This document shows, one piece after another, positions 5,177 to 13,465 of a DNA stretch of 25,711 bases (its first letter is position 1; each line of letters opens with the position of its first letter). The position numbers and the translations under genes are program-made. Below the pieces are notes generated by a model that ran no database searches, was not told the DNA's origin, and worked only from the letters and a program-made list of their open reading frames with translations. The DNA is from RUG11237 sp045126515 (GTDB lineage Bacteria > Bacillota > Clostridia > Lachnospirales > Lachnospiraceae), in the NCBI GenBank assembly GCA_045126515.1, contig JBGVOM010000088.1:1-25711 (forward strand), read 5' to 3'.

Positions 5177-7771
5177 ATGGGAAAAAAACATTTACTTCGA
5201 CAAAGTTTAAGTATTCTGCTAACATCTGTGCTTGTTTTTACTAATTTACTTACTGGCCCTGTAATTCAATGTAAATCCAGTGAAATAGCACCACAGAGGT
5301 CAAACTCTTCTGGGGAAATACCATTATCGAATCCCACTACAAACCCTGATGGTACTGTTTTATGGGATACCATTTATTTTGGCAAGTATATACAATACGA
5401 CACAAACAATGATGGATTGGTAAACCAGCAAGATATGGCAGCACCTATTTTATGGCGAGTATTATTCACCAATGAGGATGCTAGCGACGTGACTCTAATG
5501 ACGGAACAAGTTATTGTATTCTCTCCATATATGAAAGACGCTCAAAATTGTACTTGGGAAACCAGTACAATTCGCAGTTGGCTCAACGGATATGACGCTT
5601 CCGCAAATATTGCACAGGTTGATTACAGCAGTGATAACTTTGTGGATACAGCATTTAGCAAAGAACAACAGGCTGCATTGCTGCCTACCAATGTGCATAC
5701 AGAACCTTTAGAAGAGAATTTATCCGTGCTGGGTGCCAATATTCAAGGGGGGAATGATACTACAGATAAAGTCTATCTCCCTTCTTGGGAAGAAATTACC
5801 AATTCAACATACGGTTTTTCTGCTTCTAGCTCTTACGACCAAGGTAGGGTTGCAGGAAAAGCGAAACGATATTTATCTGATCCTTATGTTCCAGATGCGC
5901 AGGGAATCGGGAATACTTCTTACGCATTAAGAAATCCTGGCGCTGATAACGCTTGGAATGCGTTCTGTGGTCCTTTCGGAGGTCTCTATGCTTATGGAGA
6001 TCCTTGTAATCACATTCAGGGAATCCGACCTATGATTCATGTGAATCTGAAAGATGCTAAAGATGCCAATGGGGATTTTCTTTGGAATATGGCCTCTAAA
6101 GTCACATCTGCACTGGAAACCATCACAGAAGTGTCCAAAAGTGTGCCGTCTCAACCGACCTACTGCGATGGCTGTTCCAGCTATGATGTGGTTACCTTTG
6201 GTTCTTATTATCAAAAGGATACCAATCAGGATGGAATCGTAGATACTCAGGACGAAAAACTTCCAATTCGTTGGCGTGTGCTTAGTCAGTACATAGGAGA
6301 CAATTTAGTAACCTACCGTTTGATTTCTGAGGATATTCTGGACTTTAAACCATTTCATTCTACGAACCAAACTGTAACCTGGGAAGATTCTTCTCTTCGT
6401 CAATGGCTTAATGAAGACTTTTTCCAGACTGCTTTTAATGCTTCGGAACAAAGGGCAATCAGCTCCACGTTTGTTTACAATTACGATTATGCATTAATTT
6501 CAGGTACCGCTACACAAAAAGAATTGTTTTCTGCAACATCAGATAAGGTTAGTCTATTGGATTTATGCGATGATGCCAATAATCCAGCCTTTGGTTTTCG
6601 CTCTACCTATGCTGCCCACAATGATTGGATTTATTCTTATAGTAGATGTAGCAAACCTACGGATTATGCCCTGGCACAAAATAAAGATAATCTCCAAAAC
6701 TTAACTTACTGTAATGATTATACGATTTGGCACCTGCGCTCTATGTACAGCTCTCATGATGCCAATATCATTGTAACAGAACATGGTCTTGCAAAGAAAA
6801 ATACTAACCTTACCTCTTATTATGGAGTTCGTCCGGTAATTTATGTAAATATAGAAGAGATGCCAGAAAAATCGCTTCCATGTACTATTCATGTAACTAG
6901 AAAAAGTGATTATGGATATGTTACTTTTGCAGATTCTACCTATCAAATGCCGGTAATAACAGCAGTTCCTACGAATACGGTAAGTGTTGTACCGACTATT
7001 AGCATTACACCTGTTTTGAGTGCTACAATAACAACTAGCCCAACGATTAGTCCGACAGCGAGCCCAACAGTTAGCCTGACAGCGAGCCCAACGGTTAGCC
7101 CAATAGTTAGCCTGGCAGCGAGCCCGACAGCGAGCCCAACAGTTAGCCCAACAGCGAGCCCGACGGTTAGCCCGGCAGCGAGCCCAACAGTTAGCCCGAC
7201 AGCCAGTCTAACGGCCAGTCCGACAGCGAGCCCAACGGTCAATCCAACAGCGAGCCCAACGGTCAATCCAACAGCTACACCAACGGTTAGACCAACAGCT
7301 ATACCAACAAGTACGGAAAAACCTTTGGATAAATTTAAATTGAAAAAAGGTATTAAGTTTAAAACTTCTAAATATGTTTATGAAATAACTGACGCAAAAA
7401 GAAAATATGTGAAACTTGTTAAGCCAGTCAGTAAGACAATTAAGTCAGTAAAAGTAGAAGCTAAAGTTAAGTATAAGGGAATACAATTTAAAGTTGTTTC
7501 AATTAATTCAAAAGCATTTAGAAAATGTAAAAAGTTGCAAACAGTTACCGTAGGATCAAATGTTTCTTCGATAGGTTCCTATGCCTTCGATAATTGTAGC
7601 AACTTACGAAAAATAAAGATAGAAAGTAAGAGAATAAAAACAATTGGAAGAGGGGCATTCCGAACTATAAATAAGCATGCAAGAATAAATATTCCAAAGT
7701 CTAAAAAAAATGCTTATAAGAAACTGTTACGTAAAAGTGGAATATCTAAATCTATAAAAATTATATCCTAA
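5177..7771 (+). CDS. Secreted surface protein: two DUF6273-like modules, S/P/T stalk, leucine-rich C-terminus
   Basis: An 864-residue exported protein. Residues 1-32 form a signal peptide (basic start, hydrophobic core near 10-30). Two related modules follow, at about 62-300 and 335-575. Each opens with an FGKYIQYDTNNDG or FGSYYQKDTNQDG segment, then WRVL, a W-x-x-S-x-(I/L)-R-x-W-L-N motif and an RP(M/V)I(H/Y)VN ending, as in DUF6273 proteins of Lachnospiraceae. Both carry a DxNxDGxxxxxD loop, a dockerin/EF-hand-like calcium site. Residues about 618-715 are a Ser-Pro-Thr-Ala/Val stalk. The C-terminus (about 716-864) is Lys-rich, with AFRKCKKLQTVTVG and YAFDNCSNLRKI, typical of BspA-like LRR_5 repeats. 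No LPXTG or C-terminal membrane anchor is seen. AAGGAGAT precedes the ATG. Ligand and function are unknown; surface adhesion is an inference. Confidence 0.85.
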   Translation: MGKKHLLRQSLSILLTSVLVFTNLLTGPVIQCKSSEIAPQRSNSSGEIPLSNPTTNPDGTVLWDTIYFGKYIQYDTNNDGLVNQQDMAAPILWRVLFTNEDASDVTLMTEQVIVFSPYMKDAQNCTWETSTIRSWLNGYDASANIAQVDYSSDNFVDTAFSKEQQAALLPTNVHTEPLEENLSVLGANIQGGNDTTDKVYLPSWEEITNSTYGFSASSSYDQGRVAGKAKRYLSDPYVPDAQGIGNTSYALRNPGADNAWNAFCGPFGGLYAYGDPCNHIQGIRPMIHVNLKDAKDANGDFLWNMASKVTSALETITEVSKSVPSQPTYCDGCSSYDVVTFGSYYQKDTNQDGIVDTQDEKLPIRWRVLSQYIGDNLVTYRLISEDILDFKPFHSTNQTVTWEDSSLRQWLNEDFFQTAFNASEQRAISSTFVYNYDYALISGTATQKELFSATSDKVSLLDLCDDANNPAFGFRSTYAAHNDWIYSYSRCSKPTDYALAQNKDNLQNLTYCNDYTIWHLRSMYSSHDANIIVTEHGLAKKNTNLTSYYGVRPVIYVNIEEMPEKSLPCTIHVTRKSDYGYVTFADSTYQMPVITAVPTNTVSVVPTISITPVLSATITTSPTISPTASPTVSLTASPTVSPIVSLAASPTASPTVSPTASPTVSPAASPTVSPTASLTASPTASPTVNPTASPTVNPTATPTVRPTAIPTSTEKPLDKFKLKKGIKFKTSKYVYEITDAKRKYVKLVKPVSKTIKSVKVEAKVKYKGIQFKVVSINSKAFRKCKKLQTVTVGSNVSSIGSYAFDNCSNLRKIKIESKRIKTIGRGAFRTINKHARINIPKSKKNAYKKLLRKSGISKSIKIIS
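7030..7314 (+). repeat. Tandem repeat coding the S/P/T stalk
   Basis: Degenerate 12/24-base units such as AGCCCAACAGCGAGCCC and AGCCCGACGGTTAGCCC encode SPTA-SPTV blocks. Near-identity between neighbouring units makes length variation by slippage or recombination likely. The unit composition is much more GC-rich than the flanking gene. Confidence 0.85.
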
Positions 7772-7803
7772 GTATTTTGAATGAGCGCCTTCATATAGCA
7801 ATG

Positions 7804-7835
7804 AAAACCCCCGGAAATATGATTCCGGGGGTTTT
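7804..7835. terminator. Bidirectional terminator between convergent genes
   Basis: A perfect 13-bp stem, AAAACCCCCGGAA (7804-7816) with TTCCGGGGGTTTT (7823-7835), and a 6-base loop. The flanking A and T runs let it work in both directions. It ends the surface-protein gene on the plus strand and the heptad-repeat/MMPL operon on the minus strand. Confidence 0.92.
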
Positions 7836-7848
7836 ATAAATATAAGAA

Positions 7849-10443
7849 CTATTTTGTAATACTCTCTGTTGTGATAATAAATTTGCAGGTTCCTGTCTGT
7901 CCGCTGCCTAAGCCGCTGAATACCTGATAAGCACTACCGGCCTCCTTAATTTCGTGGAAACGGTCTTTGGCAGGTAATAAATCGTCATTGAATGCATCTG
8001 ATATTTTCAAGATACCGTCTTCGTTAAATTCATTCATACCATCATCCAGAGTGATAATACCATCTACTAATTTAATAACACCATCATCTAAGGCCTGGCT
8101 TCCTGTATTTAATTGTCCTGCACCATCATCTACTTTAATAACACCGCTGCTTAAAGTACCTGCACCGTCATCTAACTGTGCGGCACCGGTCTTTAACTGG
8201 TCAGCACCGTCATCCACCTGCTTGATACCGCTGCTTAAAGTAAGAGCACCTTTATCTAACTGGCTGGCACCTTTATTGACTTCGGCAGCACCGGATTTTA
8301 ATGAGGCAGCACCTTTATTCAGCTCAGAGGTACCGGATTTTAACTGTGCAGCACCTTTATCCAGTTCAACGGCACCGGATTTTAATGAAGCAGCACCTTT
8401 GTTCACTTCAGCAGCACCGGATTTTAACTGTGCAGCACCTTTATCTACAGTAGCAATTCCATCTGATAAATCTTTTGCGCCGGTAACCAGAGAATTTCCA
8501 CCAGTTTGCAGCTCGCCTAAGCCGGTCTGTAAAGACGTGGTTCCTGCATATAATTGCTGAATTCCCTGGGAAAGGGTTGTAGCACCCTCTGCCAAAGCAC
8601 TGACAGAAGCCTGTAAGGTAGTTACATCTAACTGGTCTAAGCCTGCCTGGGAAAGAGTTGTAGTTAACTGGTCAATAACTGCAATGGCACCTTCAGCCTG
8701 CCCCAGTCCTTCATATGCAGCTTTGTAGCCTGGTAAAGCTTCTTCGGCAGTATAGACACCACCGGCTACAGCAGCATCCAACTGGGCAATGGAGGCATTT
8801 GCAGTTTCGGAAGCTGTTACCATTTCAGCTCTTGTAGTAGCAAGCTGTGAGGTTATGGATGACACCTGGCTGCTGATACCAGATAAACTTCCAACGGCAG
8901 CGTTGAGCTGTCCCAGACCGGAAGCGAGAGTTTGTGCACCAGTCACCACACCGGAATCGTAACCGGCAACCAGCTGATCAGCACCGGCTTTTGCGGTAGC
9001 AATACCGGAATTTAATGTCTGGGCACCGGAATAGAGGCTGTTGGAGCCTGTTACTAACAGAGAAGTACCGTCTTTTAAATCACTGGCTCCTGTTGCAAGA
9101 CTACTAGTACCCTTAGAAAGTTCAGAGGTACCGCTTTTCAGAGTGGAAGTACCCTTAGCTAACTCAGAAGCACCACTTTTCAGACTGGAAGTACCTTTCG
9201 CTAATTTAGAAGCACCACTTTCCAGGCTAGAAGTACCTTTCGCCAATTTAGAAGTACCGGTTTTTAAATCGTCAGCACCGGTTTTTAGTTGGGAAGTACC
9301 GGTTTTTAAATCAGCTGTACCGGTTTTTAGTTGGGAAGTACCGCTTTTCAATTCGGCAGCACCGGATTTTAATTGAGAAGTACCTGTCTTTAAATCACTG
9401 GTTCCCTGCTTTAATTCTGAGGAGCCATCTTTTAATTCAGCAGAACCGTCCTTTAATTCGCCGGTACCGTCTACTAATTGTTTTGAAGCATCGGTTAAAT
9501 CGCTGATGGAGCTTTCTAAATCATCGAAGGAATCAATATCGTCCAAATTCAAAGAAGACAATAAATCAGGAGTTGCAATGGTAGCAGTAGTTTCTAATTC
9601 GAAATCTGTTACATCAGCAGTTACCTCCACATAATCCGGAATTTCGATGTCGTAATCCTTATCTTCTAAGCCAAGACTTTCAGAAAGACCAGACATAGCC
9701 ATACCTACCACAATCAGATTACTTCCATCAGAGATTACTTTACCATTAGATACTTCCACGTTCTGGAAATTTTCAGAAGGAAGAATCATACCGGTTACGG
9801 TAACAAACGGAGTATAGATTGTAGTGTCTTTCCCTTTGATATTAACAGTGTTTTTTGAATTATTTGTATAATCAAAACGCATGGTAACTTTACCGCTTTT
9901 TCCAGCCATCTGGTCAGCTGGAACTTCTTTTCCGTCTACATAGTAAGTTACTTTCATGGAAATTGGAAGTTCTTTTGTACTTTTTCCCTGATAGTAAATA
10001 TCGGAGCCATCAGAATTCCAGGTAATTGTACCGTCCGTGTTTTGTACAAATTCTTCATAGCCCTTTACATTCTCAATGTCAGTTAAATCGCTGGCATCTG
10101 TTAAAGTGGAAGATTTGTCTTTATTTTTCAGCCAGTCGCTGACAATGATTTCCTTCGTGCTTCCATCTGCATGGGCAGATACATATACCGTTTCTTCCTT
10201 ATCTACGTTGTCTGTGTCAGTAGAGGTAGAAACTCCGGCGGCATCCTTTACTTTCTCAACAACTTCATTGTTTTCTGTCTCTTCAATGGTGTCAGAGGCA
10301 GAAGAGTCCTTTACTTTTTCTTCCTTTTTTTCAGTGGTATCTTCTTGTGCATTTGTAATTGCTGTATTACTAAGACCTGCTACAGCGGCTAAAGAGAGGG
10401 CAGTAACGGCAACAGTTGATTTTACTAATTTTTTCTTCATCAT
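7849..10443 (-). CDS. Secreted Leu/Gly heptad-repeat protein, MMPL partner
   Basis: An 864-residue exported protein. Residues 1-32 are a signal peptide ending near ITNAQ, and 33-85 are acidic low complexity. Residues 86-300 form a non-repeated, probably beta-rich domain. Two blocks of x-x-x-Leu-x-x-Gly heptads follow (about 323-495 and 616-810; units such as GTSQLKT and GAAQLKS). They are separated by a helical, Ala/Ser-rich stretch. A short non-repeat tail (811-864) has no membrane segment. Such heptads occur in YhgE/Pip-like and other MMPL-linked envelope proteins and should form long helices. AGGAGG (minus strand, 10454-10449) lies 5 bases before the ATG and overlaps the stop codon of the MMPL gene, so the two are coupled. 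The natural inference is an extracellular or periplasm-like partner of the transporter. The exact role is unknown. Confidence 0.82.
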   Translation of the reverse strand: MMKKKLVKSTVAVTALSLAAVAGLSNTAITNAQEDTTEKKEEKVKDSSASDTIEETENNEVVEKVKDAAGVSTSTDTDNVDKEETVYVSAHADGSTKEIIVSDWLKNKDKSSTLTDASDLTDIENVKGYEEFVQNTDGTITWNSDGSDIYYQGKSTKELPISMKVTYYVDGKEVPADQMAGKSGKVTMRFDYTNNSKNTVNIKGKDTTIYTPFVTVTGMILPSENFQNVEVSNGKVISDGSNLIVVGMAMSGLSESLGLEDKDYDIEIPDYVEVTADVTDFELETTATIATPDLLSSLNLDDIDSFDDLESSISDLTDASKQLVDGTGELKDGSAELKDGSSELKQGTSDLKTGTSQLKSGAAELKSGTSQLKTGTADLKTGTSQLKTGADDLKTGTSKLAKGTSSLESGASKLAKGTSSLKSGASELAKGTSTLKSGTSELSKGTSSLATGASDLKDGTSLLVTGSNSLYSGAQTLNSGIATAKAGADQLVAGYDSGVVTGAQTLASGLGQLNAAVGSLSGISSQVSSITSQLATTRAEMVTASETANASIAQLDAAVAGGVYTAEEALPGYKAAYEGLGQAEGAIAVIDQLTTTLSQAGLDQLDVTTLQASVSALAEGATTLSQGIQQLYAGTTSLQTGLGELQTGGNSLVTGAKDLSDGIATVDKGAAQLKSGAAEVNKGAASLKSGAVELDKGAAQLKSGTSELNKGAASLKSGAAEVNKGASQLDKGALTLSSGIKQVDDGADQLKTGAAQLDDGAGTLSSGVIKVDDGAGQLNTGSQALDDGVIKLVDGIITLDDGMNEFNEDGILKISDAFNDDLLPAKDRFHEIKEAGSAYQVFSGLGSGQTGTCKFIITTESITK
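8014..9477 (-). repeat. Two blocks of 21-base coding repeats (heptads)
   Basis: Positions 8959-9477 and 8014-8598 hold many 21-base units coding Leu/Gly heptads. Some DNA units are nearly identical, for example around 8260-8450 and 9110-9400. The block between them (8599-8958) is not repetitive. Confidence 0.8.
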
Positions 10444-10452
10444 AAATTCCTC

Positions 10453-12534
10453 CTATACATTTTCCTTATTTTTTGGTTTGAATCCAATACTTGTATAACA
10501 GATTAACTTATCAAAAATCATATACATGGATGGCAAGATACAAACTACAACAAACATACTAATAATGGCACCTCTAGACAGCATCATACAGATGGAGCTA
10601 ATCATATCAATATCAGAGTATACAGCTACTCCAATGGTCGCAGCAAAGAAACTTAAGGCACTTCCGATAATGGACATCATGGAAGTATCTAATGCAATCA
10701 GAGTAGCCTCCTTTTTGCTGGCACCATTTTTACGTTCCTTTTTATATCTGGTAGTCATAAGAATTGCGTAGTCAACAGTGGCACCTAACTGAATGGTTCC
10801 GATTACCACAGAGGCAATAAACGGAATAGAAGTATTGGTATAATAAGGTACCGCCATATTAATAAAGATAGCAAATTCAATGACCGCAACCAGAATTACC
10901 GGAAGTGATATGGAACGGAATACCAGTGCGATAATCAAAAGGATAGCTCCAATGGAAATGACATTTACAACCTTAAAGTCTTTATCCGTAGTAGTAATCA
11001 AATCTTTTGTACAAGGAGCTTCCCCTACCAGCATGGCATTTTTATCATAATTCTTTATAATTGTATTTAGTTCGGTACACTGGTTGTTTACTTCGTCAGA
11101 AGCAACTTTGTATTCTGAACTTACCAGATATATTTCATAAGTATCGTTTTGCAGTGCCTCTTTAAATTCATCCGGAATTAAGCTTTCCGGAAGGGAAGGA
11201 CCTAAAACGGATTCAAATCCAAGCACCCATTCTACGCCGTCTACGGCTTCCATTTCTTTAATCATGGAACGTTTTTCTTTACCGGACAAATTGCTGTCAA
11301 ACAATACCATATGGGTAGAGTTCATTGAAAAGTTCTCTGACAGTTTATTATTTGCTTTTACGCTGTCTAAGGTTTCCGGCAATGTATCGGAAATGTTGTA
11401 ATATACCGGAGCATGGGAATTTCCGTAGTAAGCCGGGAATAGTGCCACAATAAATATAAGTCCAAATACAATATAGTGTTTTGAAATAAATTTAGGAACA
11501 CCCTCCGGTTTGCGAATTAACGGTTTGTGTTTGGTCTTTTCAATGGCCTTGTCAAAGATAAGTATCATGGAAGGCAGGATTGTAATACAGGAAATAACAC
11601 CTAAAATAACACCCTTTGACATTACGATACCCAGGTCAAGTCCGAGAGTAAAGCTCATGAAGCACAAAGCGATAAATCCGGCAACGGTGGTGACGGAACT
11701 TCCGACTACTGATGAAATAGTTGCTTTAATGGCATGGGACATAGCTCTTTCCTTATCACCATTGAAACGTTCTTTCTGCTCTTCATAACTGTGCCATAAG
11801 AAAATGGCATAATCCATAGTAACACCCAACTGTAATACTGCGGCTAACGCCTGGGTAATATAGGAAATTTCACCTAAAAAGACATTGGAGCCTAAGTTAT
11901 ACACAATGGATATTCCGATGGTCAGTAGAAAAAGCAGCGGAACCAGGAAGGAATCCATGGTAAGACTTAATACAATGGCGGATAATATGGCAGCAATCGC
12001 TACATAAACCGGTGTTTCCGTTTCGGAAATAATTTTAGTATCTACAACCACCGGTGACATGCCGCTTAAGTAGCAGTCTTCATCAGAAAGCTGTCTGATG
12101 GTTTCAATGGCTTTCATTGTGCCTTCCGATGAAGTGGTATCATCGAAAATAATTGCCATCATGGTACAGTCGCCGGAATTAAACACTTCATAAATATCAT
12201 CCGGAATCACTGACATTGGTACAGATAAATCTGCAACAGAGTCATACCATAATACTTTTTCCACATGGTTTACAGATTCAATCTGCTTTTTCAACTCGGC
12301 GGTTTCTTTTTCGGTTTTATTCTCTACAATATAAAAAGAGAATGCACCGGTACCGAATTCATCAACTAGAATATCCTGCCCTTTCATGGTTTCAATTTCA
12401 CCGGGCAGATAGGAAAGCAAGTCATAGTTAATACCTGTATTCAGGTAACCTATGGCAGCAGGTATCAGCAAAAGGATACTTAAAATAAAGATAGGAACCT
12501 TAAGCTTTACAACACCCTTTCCAAATTTAATCAT
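10453..12534 (-). CDS. MMPL/RND family transporter
   Basis: A 693-residue membrane protein of the MMPL (RND superfamily) type. It has two homologous halves. Each has a membrane segment, an extracytoplasmic domain and a bundle of membrane helices with the family's DY motif: GVTMDYAIFL in the first half and GATVDYAILM in the second. MMPL proteins use the proton gradient to move lipids or other hydrophobic molecules to the cell surface, or act in efflux. The substrate here is unknown. I place the start at the ATG at 12534, with AGGAG 7 bases upstream. A longer frame to 12564 lacks a ribosome site and runs up to operator 1. The gene is first in the operon, driven by the promoter at 12598-12626. 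The stop codon overlaps the ribosome site of the heptad-repeat gene. Confidence 0.9.
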   Translation of the reverse strand: MIKFGKGVVKLKVPIFILSILLLIPAAIGYLNTGINYDLLSYLPGEIETMKGQDILVDEFGTGAFSFYIVENKTEKETAELKKQIESVNHVEKVLWYDSVADLSVPMSVIPDDIYEVFNSGDCTMMAIIFDDTTSSEGTMKAIETIRQLSDEDCYLSGMSPVVVDTKIISETETPVYVAIAAILSAIVLSLTMDSFLVPLLFLLTIGISIVYNLGSNVFLGEISYITQALAAVLQLGVTMDYAIFLWHSYEEQKERFNGDKERAMSHAIKATISSVVGSSVTTVAGFIALCFMSFTLGLDLGIVMSKGVILGVISCITILPSMILIFDKAIEKTKHKPLIRKPEGVPKFISKHYIVFGLIFIVALFPAYYGNSHAPVYYNISDTLPETLDSVKANNKLSENFSMNSTHMVLFDSNLSGKEKRSMIKEMEAVDGVEWVLGFESVLGPSLPESLIPDEFKEALQNDTYEIYLVSSEYKVASDEVNNQCTELNTIIKNYDKNAMLVGEAPCTKDLITTTDKDFKVVNVISIGAILLIIALVFRSISLPVILVAVIEFAIFINMAVPYYTNTSIPFIASVVIGTIQLGATVDYAILMTTRYKKERKNGASKKEATLIALDTSMMSIIGSALSFFAATIGVAVYSDIDMISSICMMLSRGAIISMFVVVCILPSMYMIFDKLICYTSIGFKPKNKENV

Positions 12535-12566
12535 ATTACCACTCCTAACTATTTTCTTCACCATTA

Positions 12567-12579
12567 TGACTAATGGTCA
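12567..12579. promoter_or_regulatory. TetR operator copy 1
   Basis: TGACTAATGGTCA, a 13-bp inverted repeat (TGAC-N5-GTCA). It lies in the 5' leader of the MMPL message, about 33 bases upstream of the start codon. Confidence 0.7.
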
Positions 12580-12597
12580 TTTTCTTGATTCACATCA

Positions 12598-12626
12598 GTT
12601 ATACTCCAAAAATGACCAATAGTCAA
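12598..12626 (-). promoter_or_regulatory. Promoter of the MMPL operon
   Basis: On the minus strand TTGACT (12626-12621), a 17-base spacer and TATAAC (12603-12598). The -35 box is part of operator copy 2, so repressor and RNA polymerase should compete. Confidence 0.8.
12613..12625. promoter_or_regulatory. TetR operator copy 2
   Basis: TGACCAATAGTCA, which reads TGACTATTGGTCA on the minus strand. It overlaps the -35 box of the MMPL promoter. Confidence 0.75.
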
Positions 12627-12712
12627 TATGGTTTAGAAAATCTTTATACAATTTGTTGCTTTTGACGAGTTTGTGCTTTAATATAAGGGTAGAAATTGGA
12701 AAAAAAGCAATA

Positions 12713-12742
12713 TTGACTTTTGGTCATTTTTGAAAATATAAT
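12713..12742 (+). promoter_or_regulatory. Promoter of the tetR gene
   Basis: TTGACT (12713-12718), an 18-base spacer and TATAAT (12737-12742). It overlaps operator copy 3 with the same geometry as the MMPL promoter, which implies autoregulation. Transcription should start near 12749, which rules out the upstream GTG at 12748 as a start codon. Confidence 0.8.
12714..12726. promoter_or_regulatory. TetR operator copy 3
   Basis: TGACTTTTGGTCA, the same TGACT-N3-GGTCA motif, overlapping the -35 box of the tetR promoter. Confidence 0.75.
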
Positions 12743-12795
12743 AACTAGTGCGGAAATTATCTATAATAATGAATTTTAAGGAAGGAGTCATACCC

Positions 12796-13401
12796 ATGGG
12801 AAAGTTAGACATAAATAAAAAACAGAAAAAAGAATCTTTATTAAATACAGCTTTTCATTTGTTTATTACGAATGGCATGAATAAAACAACAATTTCAGAC
12901 ATTGCAAATGAAGCAGGTGTGGCAAAAGGTACCTTTTATCTCTACTTTAAAGATAAGTATGATATCCGCAATAAGCTGATTTCGCATAAATCCAGCCAGT
13001 TGTTTTCCACAGCCCATGAAGCACTGTTAAAGGAAGAGATTGATGTTTTTGAGGATAAAATTATTTTTATCGTTGATTATATTATTAATGAATTGAATCA
13101 GGAAAAACCTTTATTAAAGTTTTTATCTAAGAATTTAAGTTGGGGTGTATTTAAAACAGCGTTAATTAATCCCACCTCTGAAGATGACATTGACTTTTAT
13201 CAGATATATTTAGAAATGATAGAACATTCAGGAATTGAGTTTATTGAACCGGAAATTATGTTGTTTCTGATTATTGAGCTGGTAAGTTCAACTATTTACA
13301 GTTCTATTCTTCATAATGAACCGGTTGCGGTGGAGGAGTTGAAGCCTCATTTATATGATACGATAAGGTGCATTGTTCAATCGCACAAAAAGAGTTCTTA
13401 A
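12796..13401 (+). CDS. TetR/AcrR family transcriptional regulator
   Basis: A 201-residue repressor-type regulator. The N-terminal helix-turn-helix is clear: LLNTAFHLFITNGMNKTTISDIANEAGV (about residues 15-42) followed by AKGTFYLYFKDKYDI (43-57). The C-terminal ligand-binding region is helical and diverged, as usual. The start at 12796 is chosen because GGAAGGAG lies 9 bases upstream and because the promoter at 12713-12742 would start the mRNA near 12749. It is divergent from the MMPL operon and shares an intergenic region with three copies of one 13-bp inverted repeat. It therefore very probably represses both itself and the MMPL operon. The inducer is unknown; a membrane-active compound or lipid is the guess its partner suggests. 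Confidence 0.92.
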   Translation: MGKLDINKKQKKESLLNTAFHLFITNGMNKTTISDIANEAGVAKGTFYLYFKDKYDIRNKLISHKSSQLFSTAHEALLKEEIDVFEDKIIFIVDYIINELNQEKPLLKFLSKNLSWGVFKTALINPTSEDDIDFYQIYLEMIEHSGIEFIEPEIMLFLIIELVSSTIYSSILHNEPVAVEELKPHLYDTIRCIVQSHKKSS

Positions 13402-13416
13402 GTCTGTCTTCTAAGT

Positions 13417-13461
13417 AACAGTTCGACTTAGCAGTTATTTAAAATGCCAAGTCGAACTGTT
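13417..13461. terminator. Bidirectional terminator, tetR / amidohydrolase
   Basis: AACAGTTCGACTT (13417-13429) pairs perfectly with AAGTCGAACTGTT (13449-13461). An inner GCA/TGC pairing shortens the loop. ATTTTTATC follows on the plus side. It separates the convergent ends of tetR (13401) and the amidohydrolase gene (13466). Confidence 0.85.
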
Positions 13462-13465
13462 ATTT

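Noticed and set aside
6943..7266. A minus-strand open frame with a Gly/Leu/Val repeat.
   Set aside because: It is the complement of the S/P/T repeat array; it has no ribosome site and is explained by repetitive codon use.
7967..9376. Plus-strand open frames over the heptad-repeat gene, rich in APxF.
   Set aside because: Mirror frames of the 21-base coding repeats, with no ribosome site or promoter.
5177..10443. The two large convergent genes (5177-7771 and 7849-10443) both encode exactly 864 residues.
   Set aside because: The sequences are unrelated in domain content and repeat type; the equal length is coincidence.
12748..12795. An upstream GTG start adding 16 residues to the TetR protein.
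   Set aside because: It lies at about the predicted transcription start, lacks a ribosome site, and the ATG at 12796 has a strong one.
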